NCBI GenBank assembly: GCA_035610365.1
Contig: CM069433.1
Coordinates: forward strand, 128,110,545-128,174,544
Reading direction: 5' to 3'
Source of the DNA: Aquatica leii
Taxonomy: Eukaryota > Arthropoda > Insecta > Coleoptera > Lampyridae
DNA: 64,000 bases
Positions 43,141 to 55,009 of the stretch are shown in pieces (the stretch's first letter is position 1; every line of letters starts with the position of its first letter). Made by a program: the position numbers and the translations under genes. The notes beneath the pieces were generated by a model. That model did no database searches and was not told where the DNA came from. It worked only from the letters and a program-made list of their open reading frames with translations.

Positions 43141-44640
43141 CTGAAGTGTTGTCAGGTGTAAGCGGGTATCTGAAGAGTATATTTTCTCCCGTTTTAGCGC
43201 TCTTTTGCTTAAATTTTAATCGACACATCGAGGATCATGCTGAATTCTATTAGTTACACACCTACGAGCCATTATCCAAAGTTAATTCCATACTCACAAA
43301 CTAGACGACTTATATGTTCAGTTCTTATAGAATTGGTTTTTCAATAAAGTCTAAGTGATTAACGTAGTTTATGTTTTTTCCTATGTAAATTTAACTTGTC
43401 AATAGCCAATCATACATTGTATTTTTTTGTTCTTGCTTTTTGTGATTGAAAAACGTATACAAAAACTACATTAAATTTTTCATTACAGCTATACAATAAA
43501 AAAATTAATAAAATCGTTATTTTTGGATTGACCAAAAAGAACCTCAGCATGAATCAGCCACTTTATTTAAATATGTAAAAATAAAACATTAATTTTTTTA
43601 TTAATGAAATAAACTACTACTAAATAGTTAATCATTTATAGTAAATGTAAATGAGCTTTTTAACTTATTTATAATTTAAATCATAGCTTTTCTTATAACA
43701 ATTTTTGTAAATAATAATAATCCTATAGAAGTAGAACTATAGACTTTGTGTACTATTTAAAAAAACCTTGTTTTTACAAATATATAAGCACTATTGTCGT
43801 TTTAATTTAATTAAAAAGTTTTAATAGTCGCTTTAACAAGTAATTGCTACTAGACTGCGTTTCAATTGTATTTATAATAAGCTTTAAATTTATATTAAAA
43901 ACAGTTTTTATTTTTGAAAAATGTATTTTAATACTTAGTAATTTTATTGTATGTCAGATATATGTATAACCGTAAAGTTTTTTTGTTTAAAATTATTGTA
44001 AACATAAAAACATAAATTGGAAAGTAATAATGGGTACAACGTTTAAATATTGCTTTTTAATATTCTTAAATTTAAACTGTATCTATTTTTGTTAATAAAT
44101 TGTTATCTATGTAATGTAATCTATAAATATTAATCAATGTCAATGCAGTTCATTAATAATACTTAATATTGATTTAACGCAATTACGTTACGGTTAATAA
44201 CAGATACATCCAAGTTAATTGCGTGATAAATAGGAAAACGTTTTCATAATAGCATTACTTAACACATTTAAACAGTGACACGCACAGTATATCAAGTGTT
44301 ACTACATATTTATGATGTGCAAATACATAAAATAAAGAATTTTTGTTAAAAAATTAAGCCATTTTGTTTTATAATATTTCTATTGTACCAAATATTAATT
44401 ATTTAAACATTTCTGTTGTGTGATGTAAATTTAATTTATCTTAAATATTTTTTACAGCAGTTATAAAATGTTATGTTTATGAATATTGTTTAAAAAAATA
44501 CACCAAATACAATAAACAAATATCACACTACGTAAAAGCAAATTGGTTATTAAAAAGCAATGTAGAGAAAAAAATAACTCAGAGTTGTACTGTTTCAATT
44601 TATATTTAAATTGAAATATCTCAAATAAGAACAAGTTAAC
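43141..44640. other. AT-rich stretch, no gene seen
   Basis: Stops in every frame; no element ends or repeats noted. Confidence 0.6.
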
Positions 44641-44654
44641 AACATGTGTAACAA

Positions 44655-44952
44655 TAAATGGTCAGCATGACAATACACGGTGGCATGAACCACTAAAAAA
44701 CAGGATTACTGCGTCTTCATTTGGTAGAATATCTAATCGTAATCGTATAGATTGAACGGCTTTCCATTCTACCCTGAAAACTGTGGTTTCATAATAGCGG
44801 ACGTGAATCCTCACTTAGGGGCTAGCCTCGGTTGCCTCCTGGATGATGACGGGTTGGTTGTAGTAAAATATTTTTTTCTAGAAGACATGAAACAATTAGA
44901 GAAGCGTTTCAAACCAAAAAAGCTAAAACACTTTGTGTCAAACGTGATTTAG
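44655..44952 (+). pseudogene. YqaJ-type exonuclease domain fragment
   Basis: TRWHEPLKNRITASSFGRIS (about 44680-44735) is the first helix block of the YqaJ viral-recombinase/lambda-exonuclease-like fold (W...R..RiTaSnfg.i). After a frame change, the frame ending at 44952 reads ADVNPHLGASLGCLLDDDGL and VVVKYF, matching hp.lgaSpDGlv..dgl.EiKcp. The active-site Asp of SPDG is now Gly, and the Glu-x-Lys motif reads V-V-K, so catalytic residues are lost. Such domains are widespread in insect genomes, often in transposon-related genes. The C-terminal part (YyyQvQgqL) is not seen. Confidence 0.55.
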
Positions 44953-45204
44953 TACTGCATACAGACAATGACTTAAAAATCCATAGAATTGAAAGAAATC
45001 TAGCCAGACATTCAGAATTTATCATAAACTCCTAAGAAAGTAAAAAGAATATTGAGATAAGACAATGTATTTGGCGTACAACAGTGCTAGGTAGTCGTAC
45101 AAACTTTATTAATTATTAGATTTATTTTAACAAGTACAAAGTCTGATGCTTTATTTTTATGGTCTTTATGTTTTCTTCTAAATTTATTAGTAAATGTTTA
45201 TATG

Positions 45205-45514
45205 CAGGGTAATTTTTTCAATTGGAGCATTAGACGTTTCTGGACTTGAAAAAAATTAGAGGTATGAAATTTGCCACGCGGCTATTATTGCCCGTAATCA
45301 ATCTTTCTAAAAGATTTTCACCAAAATGTAACATCCGATTATTAAATTTGGAACATGCTTTTTTAAATGATACATGTGCTTGATGATACTTTTATGTAAA
45401 GGAAAATCGCAGTTTTGGAATTATTCACGGGGAACAATAGCCACGTGCCAAATTTCAAATCTCTAATGTTTTTAAGCTCAGAAATGTCTATTGCGCCAAT
45501 TAAAGAATTACCTC
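45205..45514. mobile_element. Foldback MITE, ~310 bp
   Basis: Left arm 45206-45293 and right arm 45424-45514 are inverted copies. AGGGTAATTTTTTCAATTGG at the left pairs with the complement of CCAATTAAAGAATTACCT at the right. Further in, ATGAAATTTGCCACGCGGCT pairs with AGCCACGTGCCAAATTTCA. Arms are about 75-88 bp with roughly 80% identity by eye. The interior is about 130 bp with no coding content. Confidence 0.75.
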
Positions 45515-46688
45515 GATCATTATGTATGTATTTGTGTTGACGGAAACTAAATATTAATTATTTTTAAATACATGAGGAATTAGTTTTGTTTTTAATAATG
45601 AAGTATGTAAACACTATTGTGGAATTATTTTTTTATGCTCTAGTTTAATCATTATTATGTCGAGTTGTTACCTACAAGCAAAGAGTTACTCTTTGTTGCA
45701 AGTACGTTTACTATTACCGGATGACGTGGCCCCCTATTGCCAGTCATGTCGTCACCATGAATACTGCAATCCTTTCTATCCCATATTAAACTTCAGGTAC
45801 ACATGGACGCACGTACAGTAAAATAATTATGTGTTCAGGTGCATATTGATTTGCTTAATTACCTTTTTGCAAATTTTATGTGGTATCATCTCCGCTTTAA
45901 ACAATTGCACCTAAAATAAATATATTTCTTGTTAGTTTATTTGTTTTTCTCTTGGCTTGAGCATCGGAGTGGACAAGCACCTGTAATTAAACTATCGTTC
46001 TAGTACCCTTTCTGGTCTTATAATCCGCACAACTAGAACTGGTTGATTTTATATTTTTTGTAATCGCAGCACTTCAGCCAAGTGTATGATTCCACCATGT
46101 CGGTTTTTGGCTGTTAGTATAAAAAAGGCTATTTACTTTTAAAAACAATAAAACTGTTTTATTTAAAACCTGCATTAATTTGTGCATTTTTATATTAGTG
46201 ATTTGAATTGGGTGGTGTTTTTATTGATTTATGAAACGTTTTCAATTAAATGTCAATATATTTCACTTTGTAAATGGATACATTAAGGGCGATTGAATAT
46301 TTTCGTTAATTTCTATTTGTAAAGGATAACGAACTGAACCCTAGCCTTCTTTATTTTACAAGCCATGAATAAGAAATTTGGCAACACAGCCCGGTACTCT
46401 TACATTACTGTTGGACCGTTAGTGTTTATGTTTGTAAATCATTGAAATTCGATTTAAATGTGTGTATATTAGTTTTTTGCGATATTTATCCGAAAATTTC
46501 CCATCATAGAAAACGTTTATATTTTCTCAAGACAGAAATAGTTGAAACTAGAAAAGTAAGTACCTGCATGTAATCATTTTATCGTAGTTTTTATTTTGAG
46601 GTTAGATTAGACTAAATTTATATTTTATGGTTTTGGTGAATTATTATTAGTAATTATTGGATTAAATCATTTAGTATCTGTTTTTGGA
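45515..46688. other. No gene seen
   Basis: AT-rich; 46360-46600 immediately precedes the THAP start codon and could be its old leader, but I see no promoter elements. Confidence 0.4.
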
Positions 46689-46978
46689 ATGTCACGGCAT
46701 TGCTGTGTCCCTGGATGTAAATCAAATTATGATAGTGAAGTAGGTGAGCATAGAAAAAAGTCGACTTTTAAATTTCCATCAGATCCTGTATTAAGGTAGG
46801 TATGGATTCGTGCAATTCCTCGAGAATCCTTCCGCTTCCGCTCATACTGTTGTATGTAGCGAACATTTTCTGGATACAGAAATTATTCGTTTTGAAACTT
46901 TCCCTAATCAAGATGGTAAGGAGATCAAATTACTATTAAGAAGTCCCGAATTAGTTGTATATTCGGATTTTTTTTAAG
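46689..46978 (+). pseudogene. THAP domain remnant
   Basis: ATG at 46689: MSRHCCVPGCKSNYDSE (C-x4-C), STFKFPSDP (the F-x-FP core), then after an in-frame TAG VWIRAIPRE (conserved Trp), a one-base shift, and TVVCSEHFLDTEIIRF (C-x2-H). All landmark residues of the domain are present, only interrupted by one stop and one shift, so it is better kept than the THAP remnant at 1285. TTAAGGTAGGT before the Trp looks like a splice donor, so the stop may mark an exon end rather than damage. It may be the 5' exon of another P/THAP9-like element or of a host THAP gene; no transposase core follows because a foldback MITE begins at once. Confidence 0.7.
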
Positions 46979-47290
46979 TGGCGTTTTTCGGATTAAAAGT
47001 AGTGTAAGAGAAAGACGGTGCAGGAACAATAAAACGTAGAATTTACTGAAAGCTAAATTTAAGTTTGTGTTGTTTGAATACTACTTATAACTCTCAGTGG
47101 AAATTCTACATTTTATTGTTCTAGCGCCGTCTTTCTCTTACATTAAGAAACCATATTCATGCCGTAGAATTACGTGAATACGTTATTGTCTTTGTAGGCG
47201 TTACGAAATTCTCGTTTAAATAATCAAACAAAAAGAGAAAGAGAACGTCTATCTATCTCTGTTTAACCTTTAATCCGAAAAACGCTACTT
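46976..47290. mobile_element. Foldback MITE with nested inverted repeats
   Basis: Outer arms AAGTGGCGTTTTTCGGATTA (from 46976) and its reverse complement with one difference ending at 47290. Inner arms 47000-47044 and 47101-47145 (TGTAAGAGAAAGACGG paired with CCGTCTTTCTCTTACA and continuing through AACAATAAAA). Non-coding, 315 bp. No clear target duplication. Confidence 0.8.
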
Positions 47291-47299
47291 GGTCCGACT

Positions 47300-49330
47300 T
47301 TAGGGACAGTTCCACACATTTTTAAAAATCAGCTTACTTGAGTTTCCCATCATCTAATAGATCTTGATAACGCATTATTTGTGATAGTTATTTCTTCATG
47401 CTTGTTTTCTATCTCCTGAATTATTAGCTTGTTTTGATAATGTGATTTTGTTATACTTCGTGTTACCGGTAAAACTATGTCGTTGTCTTGTCATGTAATA
47501 AATTCAGAGATGTTTAGGAGTGATAAGGCGTCGCTTTTGTTGTCTTTACTTTTAATATAAACCTTGTCAAAATCATATTTTGATAGTACTAGACGAATTC
47601 TTGTTACTGTTGTCTGGAAGTATTGCATTTTCAGTTATCTGGTGTTCTAAGAAACTTACTGAATATTTGAAAAACTGACATTTTTAAGGGCTTAACTCTA
47701 AGTTAAACTTCTCGCAAATTAAAAAAAAAGCTCTTTAAGTTGTTGAAATGATTTTTTATGCTGCTACCTATAATGATGTCATCCATGTATAAAAATCCTC
47801 GATTAGCGGAGATTCCTAAAAATGTTCATTCTTTGAAAACTACTTGTTGCTGTTATTAAACCAAATGGTGCCCTACTGGTTTATCGTTTTTTAATGTTAG
47901 CTTTTGTTTATAAAAATTATTCGCCGAAAGTCGATATAATTTAAGGGCAAATACGTCATTAAATTGTTTACATAAATTTAGTAATCTGTCCTTTATAGAT
48001 ATTGGTGTTTCATTTAGGTTTAGTTCTTGTGTAAGTAGTTCGCTACGGTTTGTATAGAATATGAAAAAACAATCTGTAAGTTTTCGTAGTCGATGTGTTT
48101 CTAGTTGATTTTGTGGTTCTCGTTAGTTGTATTCAGTACTCTCAGGTATTGTGATTGTTCAGATAATATAGCTGATCCTACGAATACTCCAATTATTTCT
48201 TTTCTTAAGATAACTTTATCTTTTCCGTCTTGTATGCAGTTGTCCAAAATGCGAGTTACCTCAATTCGGACTGGTGCGACGATATAGTTGGTTTCTGGTC
48301 CTAATTGAATTGGAATTTGATGTTTACGGCTTCAGTTATTCGTACTCGTTGATCTTTATTAATTTTTAATTTAATTAAGCTGAGGTCGGCATCTGTATCG
48401 GTTAAAAATGATAATGTGTAACTATTAGCTATAGTTGTGTGAGCTGTTATAAAATTTGAGAAGGTTAATCCTAAATTATAATTTTTTTATTCAATTTTGT
48501 GTTACTGAAAGATATCTCTTACGCATATTGGTCGTTGCGCTGATTGCTCTGTTCTATTGCGGTAATCGAATTTGTACATCTAGGCTGATTTTGCGAGAGG
48601 CAGCGACTTTGAGTATACCTTCTTTGGTTGCGATTGAAGGTATTGTTGTGACTTCGGTTTTGATGACTACGCCACTGATAATCATTAATACATAGGAATG
48701 CTTGCGTACATGGCGTATCTTGCGTTGTTTGCAAATTTTTCTAAAGGTATGGAATATTTATGTAATTTCCGTAGTTTATTCTCCCACTTTTTCTTCGATT
48801 CTGACCAGTTTACAATACTGTTGATGTTGGTTTGTCAGCATTTACGGTGACATATTTATCGATTTTGATCTGACGTATGTCGCTGCCAAGGTTTCATTTC
48901 TGCTAATATTTAGTTTTATCAAGTGTAGTGCGTCCAAGAATGCTTAATGATTACCTTCGAATTGTGACAGCATGACTTTACTTTCGTAGGTGATAAATTT
49001 TCCCGGATCTCGTAGCTACTATGGTTGATTAATTGTTGAATGATGCCAAGCTTAATGTGGTCGTGATAAGTATTAAGGATTACATTGAACCTACTTTTGT
49101 GAGTTAAATAGGTTGTGTTGTTTACTTCTAAATTGTGCATAAAAATAATTCGCGGATTTAAATTTTTTTACCCGACACCGTTAGTATTTAATGTTCAAAC
49201 TTACTTTAGCGTCGATGGGAAAGCTGTGCAGAGTTTTGTGTAACCAGTCGAACCATGTTTGATTTGTTCTTCTTTTGTTCTATTTCGCTCATCGTTTAGG
49301 TAGATCTTTTTATTTTGTGAAGATTGAACT
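47300..49330 (-). pseudogene. Ty3/gypsy gag-pol relic
   Basis: Minus strand, from high coordinate: TWFDWLHKTLHSFPIDAK (about 49250-49195), a gag segment; 49140-48920 more gag-like sequence; an Arg/Asn/Gln-rich stretch without intact zinc knuckles (48734-48519); protease at about 48415 (SFLTDTDADLSLIKLK, with D-T-D for the catalytic D-T-G); GVFVGSAIL and RVLNTT (about 48190-48110); SIKDRLLNLCKQFNDVFAL (about 48000); PFGLITATSSFQRMN and RGFLYMDDIIIGS (47870-47780), the RT core with intact MDD; then LSP.KCQFFKYSVSFLEHQI (about 47690). RNase H and integrase are not visible. Stops and shifts throughout. LTRs were not delimited; a TGGCCACCATGA stretch on the minus strand near 49570 could be an old primer site. 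Confidence 0.6.
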
Positions 49331-51740
49331 CTTCCCTTTATTCAGTTTCAGGAAATGAAATAGATTATACCAACATCTACTAATAATAATAGTTTAATAA
49401 GCATGTAATCGGTTTTGCTTAATTTTTTTCATGTTTTTGCTGTATTACTTCCGGACTCAGCTCCCTTCACAACTATTCGTTTTTTAGCTGATTGTGAGTT
49501 ACACATTGTTTGCTCATCTTACGTTGAATTTCGTTCGGTTATTTAGTTTTGACGCTCATGGTGGCCATGAAATGCCAAGTAACGCTAATTGTTGTAGAGT
49601 TGACTAATCATTGCACTATATGTAAATATCCTTTATTCTTATTGTAATTACAATTACATCAACTGACAACTAACTATCTCACTATTAACTTTATTATTTA
49701 ACTATTTCTTCTTGTTAACTTAATGGAATTGTTGACGCTGCTCACTCATCAATATTGCACAAAACTGTTCGTTGCACCCGTGGTTGTACCTATGCTACAA
49801 CTTAATAATCTTTCCTTAATAGGACGAGTGCAATCACTTTTAAAAATGCTTTTCTTTCTTCTACCGCAGTTTTGGGGCTTATCAGTAGTGGTACACTATT
49901 TTTCCAACTATATTAACAAACCTATACATTATGTTATTATAACATGGTAATTTTATAAACAAATAATGTGTGACAGGTGCCATCTTGTAGTCTAATATTT
50001 TTATGTATTTAATAATAATTAATAATAACTGTATGTTGCTATAGAGATGAATAACGTTATCTAAGTTGATTGTATACTGGCGTAACTCAAATTTGTTTTG
50101 AATAAGCCGCAGGTTAAAAAACAATATGTTCTTTTAGACATTACAAAAAAATTAATGTTTCAATCATGTGGCAACAATTTCAAGAAGTAAATTTTATTTT
50201 AAAAACAATGTTATATAGTGTCCAAAATAGCTACCATATAAAGGTACTGGTATTCACAAATGGCATCAAAATTTGTTGCTATATTTCTCTAAACCTAACA
50301 CTGGTTATGATATGAATGAATGGTACCTATAGACATATAATATTAATATGTGTTTATTAGTAATACAAAACTAATATGTTTGTCACTATTTTAGAACTAC
50401 ACAATTAAAGATGTTTTTACTTCAACCTCTTTCTAATTAAAAAAAAAGAGACGCAAAATAGTTAGCCAATAGCTTTAATAATAACGTAATAAGTTTGTAA
50501 AGCTAAGTGGACTATTTGCATTTCTTTTATAGTTGAGTGTGATGGTTAATCAATTTAGTATTAATTTTTTATCTTGCAATAATACTTTTTGTCTTCAAAG
50601 TACTTATTTAGTTTGTCTTTTTTATTAACAACAAATATTTGTTGGATTATAATATATTTAAAACTGGTAACAGACAAAATATAATTTTAACAACTAACTT
50701 ATGTTTGTAAATAACTTTATATAATGTAAGTATTTTATAAATGTAAAAATTGTGATTTATATTTGTAAGTAGTTGCATCTAAAATTTCATCTTTTCGTAT
50801 ATATGATATACGACACAGCTCAGTATCTGCAAATAAAAATAAAACAAAACATATTGTTATTTTTCGATAAACTAAATTGACGGAAACGTTTATAGAATAT
50901 GACAGATTTGTAAAGTCGATTTAGTATGCAGTATAGTTACTGTAGTACGTAATAAATTTTCAATGTTTTTGTTTGATTTCTAAAAGAACGTAAATGAAAT
51001 CACTCGATGCACCTTTTTCAACTATAATTATGTAAGAAATTAAAATAATTTAACAGAATAAAGTAAAATGTTTTGATTGTTTAAAATTAATATTGTAAAA
51101 TTCTTTTTTACTACTAGTAATATTTTTGATTTAAATATTAAATTAATAATTTTTGAGGCCTGACGATGACTATAATGGTCGAAACATGTAGCCAAAAATA
51201 ATTAATAAATAAAATATGTATATGGGAAAGGCATAAATTAAATTATTTATAATTACAATATAGACGTTCTTCCACTACTAGTTGTACAGGTTTTCATTAT
51301 TACGTATAATAGTAGGTTGTGAAGTTGTACGTTTTTAAGCGCAGGCAAATGATATGAATTTCATTATTAACTGGTTAATAATGAACATATTTGCATTTTC
51401 TGATAATTCTATAACAGTTTTAAAGAAAAAAAGTTTACAAAACTGTTTATTATGGGCAAGAGATATTATTTAATGCTATTTTAAGAATTTAAATCGTTTA
51501 TTAAATAAATTAATTTGATTTTAAACATGATATTTGAAGTTAGCGCTTAATTAAATGTGAATATTAATGAATTAATATATTTTAGATATAATAAATGCTT
51601 AAAGTAAGAATGTTTTTAAGCAATTTTAATAAGTTTGGCAAAAAACTCTACGTTACCTGTTTATTTCTGTGTTATAAATCACAATTAAGAATTACGTCAA
51701 AATTAATCCTAATAAACTAATGACAACTGTTATAATCACT
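49331..51740. other. No gene recognised
   Basis: 49400-49740 may contain the LTR of the gypsy relic to the left. The frames at 49723-49950 (+) and 49882-50124 (-) have no recognisable content. 50130-51740 is plain AT-rich DNA apart from the hairpin at 51160. Confidence 0.4.
51160..51190 (+). other. PLE-type 3' hairpin without a visible PLE
   Basis: CTGACGAT, GACT, loop ATAAT, GGTC, GAAACATG. It has the same box-stem-box design as the PLE hairpins. No PLE coding sequence is recognised upstream. Confidence 0.45.
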
Positions 51741-51747
51741 TACTTGC

Positions 51748-52680
51748 GGCCTTCACATGGCGGCACCGTCGACATCATTTAATAATGTGGCCAATCCTGA
51801 CGGTCCTCTCTGTCTCAAGGTCAATCAAGAGGCCACGTACTTATTCGACCGACTTATGGTCGAGGCAGAGGGTATCATGCGAAGGTTTCTTGGTCGATAT
51901 GGGTTGTCAACCCAAGTAAAGTTGAAAAAAGCGAAATCCGGTGGTCGACTCGAACCATCGGACTCGTTTATAAAAATGGTCCATCTACGTGAAACGATAC
52001 TGTTCCCGGTGCTGCAGAAGAGTAGGAAGCATCCCGAAGCCACTCACAGCGAGAACTAGCTACCCAAGAATGCCCGATGGGGTGATGAAGAACTCAAACT
52101 CATCTAGAGCGTCTGTCGAGGCACTGACTACAAGACGATGGTTCAAGCGGCTCTAATAGACCTCAGAGCTGCACCTGCCGGGGAACCACTGGCCGTAGAA
52201 GCAGTTGCAACTGAATCAACTCAAACCTCACCGATCATCTCACGATGTGGAAGCACAGACTCGCCAGCAGAGTCCCGTCCATCACCACTCGGGACCGACC
52301 TCTGCAAAGCTATTTAGAGATTTTAACACCAGGTCAACACTACTGGATGGACAACCTATCATGCCCACGATGTGGTCGCCCTAGCAGAGGTCGGTATGCG
52401 TAGAAAAAAAGCCCGGCCATATATCAACGATTGGCTCTGGAAGACCTTCCCGCCTACTTACCACCCACGTCGAGGATCTCAAGTAGCTGGCCCACCTCGT
52501 TGTCTGACACCCCACAACCCTCGCCCTCTCTCATGCAAGAGAAGACGCTGCCGTGAATATGCCTGTATTCAGTCCGGTTGGAAGCTAAAACAGAGCCGCA
52601 CCGCTCAGGAAATCGTCGATGAAGGTCCCGCAGCTCTTACCCACAGTTTTCAAGAGCTGCAATCGTATTAAGGACCGCGG
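51748..52680 (+). pseudogene. GC-rich insert, possibly N-terminal part of an R2/RLE-type LINE
   Basis: An abrupt block of roughly balanced base composition in AT-rich DNA. ATG at 51757 opens a 100-codon frame (MAAPSTSFNNVANPDGPLCL). Then RWGDEELKLI and PTYH-type words in other frames, a Cys pair (LSCPRCGRPSRG, about 52355), and at 52525-52650 KRRRCREYACIQSGWKLKQS with RTAQEIVDE. The last resembles the basic segment before the RT of R2/Dong-type LINEs (rRr.eYa..Q..w.k.rs..a..vldg). No RT follows; similarity ends at about 52670. Stops and shifts show decay. The family call is tentative. A GC-rich host-gene pseudogene is the alternative. Confidence 0.4.
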
Positions 52681-54550
52681 TACTATTTAATATATACTCA
52701 ATTTGTTTCGTTGTTATAAGTGTTTTATAATCTAAGCTAACTAATTTATGAAAATGATAAACCAATAATTTATAGCAGTGTTTGTAAACATTATGCACAT
52801 GTATTACAATTTAATAACTTAGTTCTGTACTAACAAAGTAGATGTTAATACTAAATATATAATAACTAACAAAAATATACACGCATTTAGAATTAGGAAG
52901 GCTTTAGTTACTTTAGTTGACTTTAATTCAACCATTTCTTACCTTAGCTTCAACTAACATAAACGTTATTGTTAAAAAAGTTCCCACTTCGATTTATTTT
53001 ACTTCAAAAAGTATGTCACTTAGAAATAAATTTAATAGCTTGACTACTTAATAAAAATTCTATTCTACTGTTTTGTGTTACTATTGAGGTTTTTATAAAA
53101 CATTTGATAACTGTTGTGAGTAAATAAAGTATGATCATAAAGTATTCATTTTGATTCACATAACATATTTGGTTTAAAGCTATCATTTTTCACACGATCA
53201 AAGTATTATTACTAACATGAGCAAAGGTGCGTGAGTAATTATGCGTTTGAAATTTATATAAAGTTTGATTTTAAATTAAAACCGATTAACGCAGTGACAT
53301 AAACAACGTTTGGTTAGAATTGATTTAATAATATGTACTTATGACGATAAGTTTACAAAAAAAATGGGTAATTATCATCATATTTATTTTTAATAAAATA
53401 AAAAAAATTAATTAACCCGACTACTACTTGTTTGTATTTGTGTTTCAATATTTACGAATATTTGATAATTTATTGTTTTAAACAGTATATGCAACAAGTT
53501 CAATTTCTAAATCCTGATCAAATAAATCAAAATTACATTATTTCGTTATAGACACTTTTTTCACAAAAAGTCGTAGAAAATTTGGTAAAAGCGTAGATCA
53601 ATTACACTCACACTGTTTATATTTCAATAAATACTTTTTGATATAATCTTGTTTCCATTTCCAATAATTTATGTGTTTATAATTGCAAGATTAATTACTC
53701 GATTTCCATAGTTCAATTTAAAACCGGTTATATTCAACAAAAGTAATGTTTTTTATTTTTGTAATTAAATCATTTTGCAATGTATACTATGTATTTAAAA
53801 CTTGAATGAAATTTTTACTTTATTTTCAATACACAATCTTGTTTTGGTTACGTAACAGTTAAATTTTAAACCGTGGAAAGGATCCGTGTTCAGCCTCATT
53901 GGGGTTGGGTTTAATAAAATCACGTAAATTATAGTCAATACAACAACAATTTAATACATGGAACTTGAAAATTAAAAATAGCCAGATGTGACTAGTTACA
54001 ATTGTTTTGATCTTTTAATGTTTAAAGATCATCTTAAGACTAAAAACTAATTACACCGTTAAGAAAAGTGATAATAAATTAATTAACAAGAACTTACCAA
54101 AAATTAATTGACAAACAATTCAACTGAAATTGAAATTTGGTGGTAACGATTACTTAATAATTAATAGTAAGTGACATTTTGACTGATAAATTAAATTTTA
54201 ATAAAAAATAATTTAAATTTAAATTTAACGTCAGAAAATGATCGGATTACAAACTAGTAATGAGCTAACATGGCGGTAGAACAAAATAGAAATTGCTGTC
54301 GGTAACTTAGACAACTATAAGAACAAACAGAGACAAGATTAATCGTCAGAACGCGGAAAGTGCACATATTTTAATATTAAGTTAAAATTAATTTTGTCAT
54401 TGATCGATAAACTCTCATCAAACTGACTAATATAACAGATTTCAAGAAATTCTAAAAATTCTAAAAATTGAATCGAACTGAGTAATGGGGGTTGATAAAT
54501 TGAAAATGTTTTGAAATTAAGGTGAGTATGGCAGTGTATAAAACTTTGGT
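52681..54550. other. AT-rich stretch, no gene seen
   Basis: Nothing coding; 53875-53915 is a small GC-richer patch without recognisable content. Confidence 0.5.
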
Positions 54551-54559
54551 TTATTATTT

Positions 54560-54900
54560 TGTGAAATAGGAGTTAAGCTTGTCTGAGAGGTGGTACATAT
54601 TATATTTGAACTTTAATTTGTTGTATAAGTGATTAATAAGTTGATACGAAAAGTTATTCTTAAAAGCAATATAGGAAATGTGTAATTCGTTAATTAAATC
54701 TATGTTATTCAAAGGAGTGTTAAAAACGCTGTTGAAAAAGAAATTGAAAGAAGCTAATTTGTGTTACAGAGGATGGCAAGAATGAAAATTATTAGCACTG
54801 GCAATGGTAGTTGGTTTACGATAAATTTGAAAAGTTAAATTGTTGTTAAGTAAATTGATTTTTAAATCTAAGAAAGGAATCCAATTCGGTACTATCTAGA
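54560..54900 (-). pseudogene. Penelope-like RT C-terminal scrap
   Basis: Minus strand: IPFLDLKINLLNNNLTFQIY then RKPTTIASANNFHSCHPL (54880-54775), the RT 'FLDi.i....n.l.f.iYRKpT.t' block, then HKLASFNFFFNSVFNTPLNN and LINELHISYIAFKNNFSY (to about 54630), the thumb. Orientation is opposite to the scrap that follows. Confidence 0.7.
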
Positions 54901-55009
54901 ATGTATTGTTTACCTACCAAACGGCTATCAAATAAGTTGTGTAGTTTTACATACCAACAACCTTAACTAAGTGTTGTTAATCTTATGAATACGGAATCTG
55001 TCGTTCAAT

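Noticed and set aside
49400..49740. LTR of the minus-strand gypsy relic
   Set aside because: A possible primer site lies near 49570, but no TG...CA limits or second copy could be identified, so no LTR is annotated.
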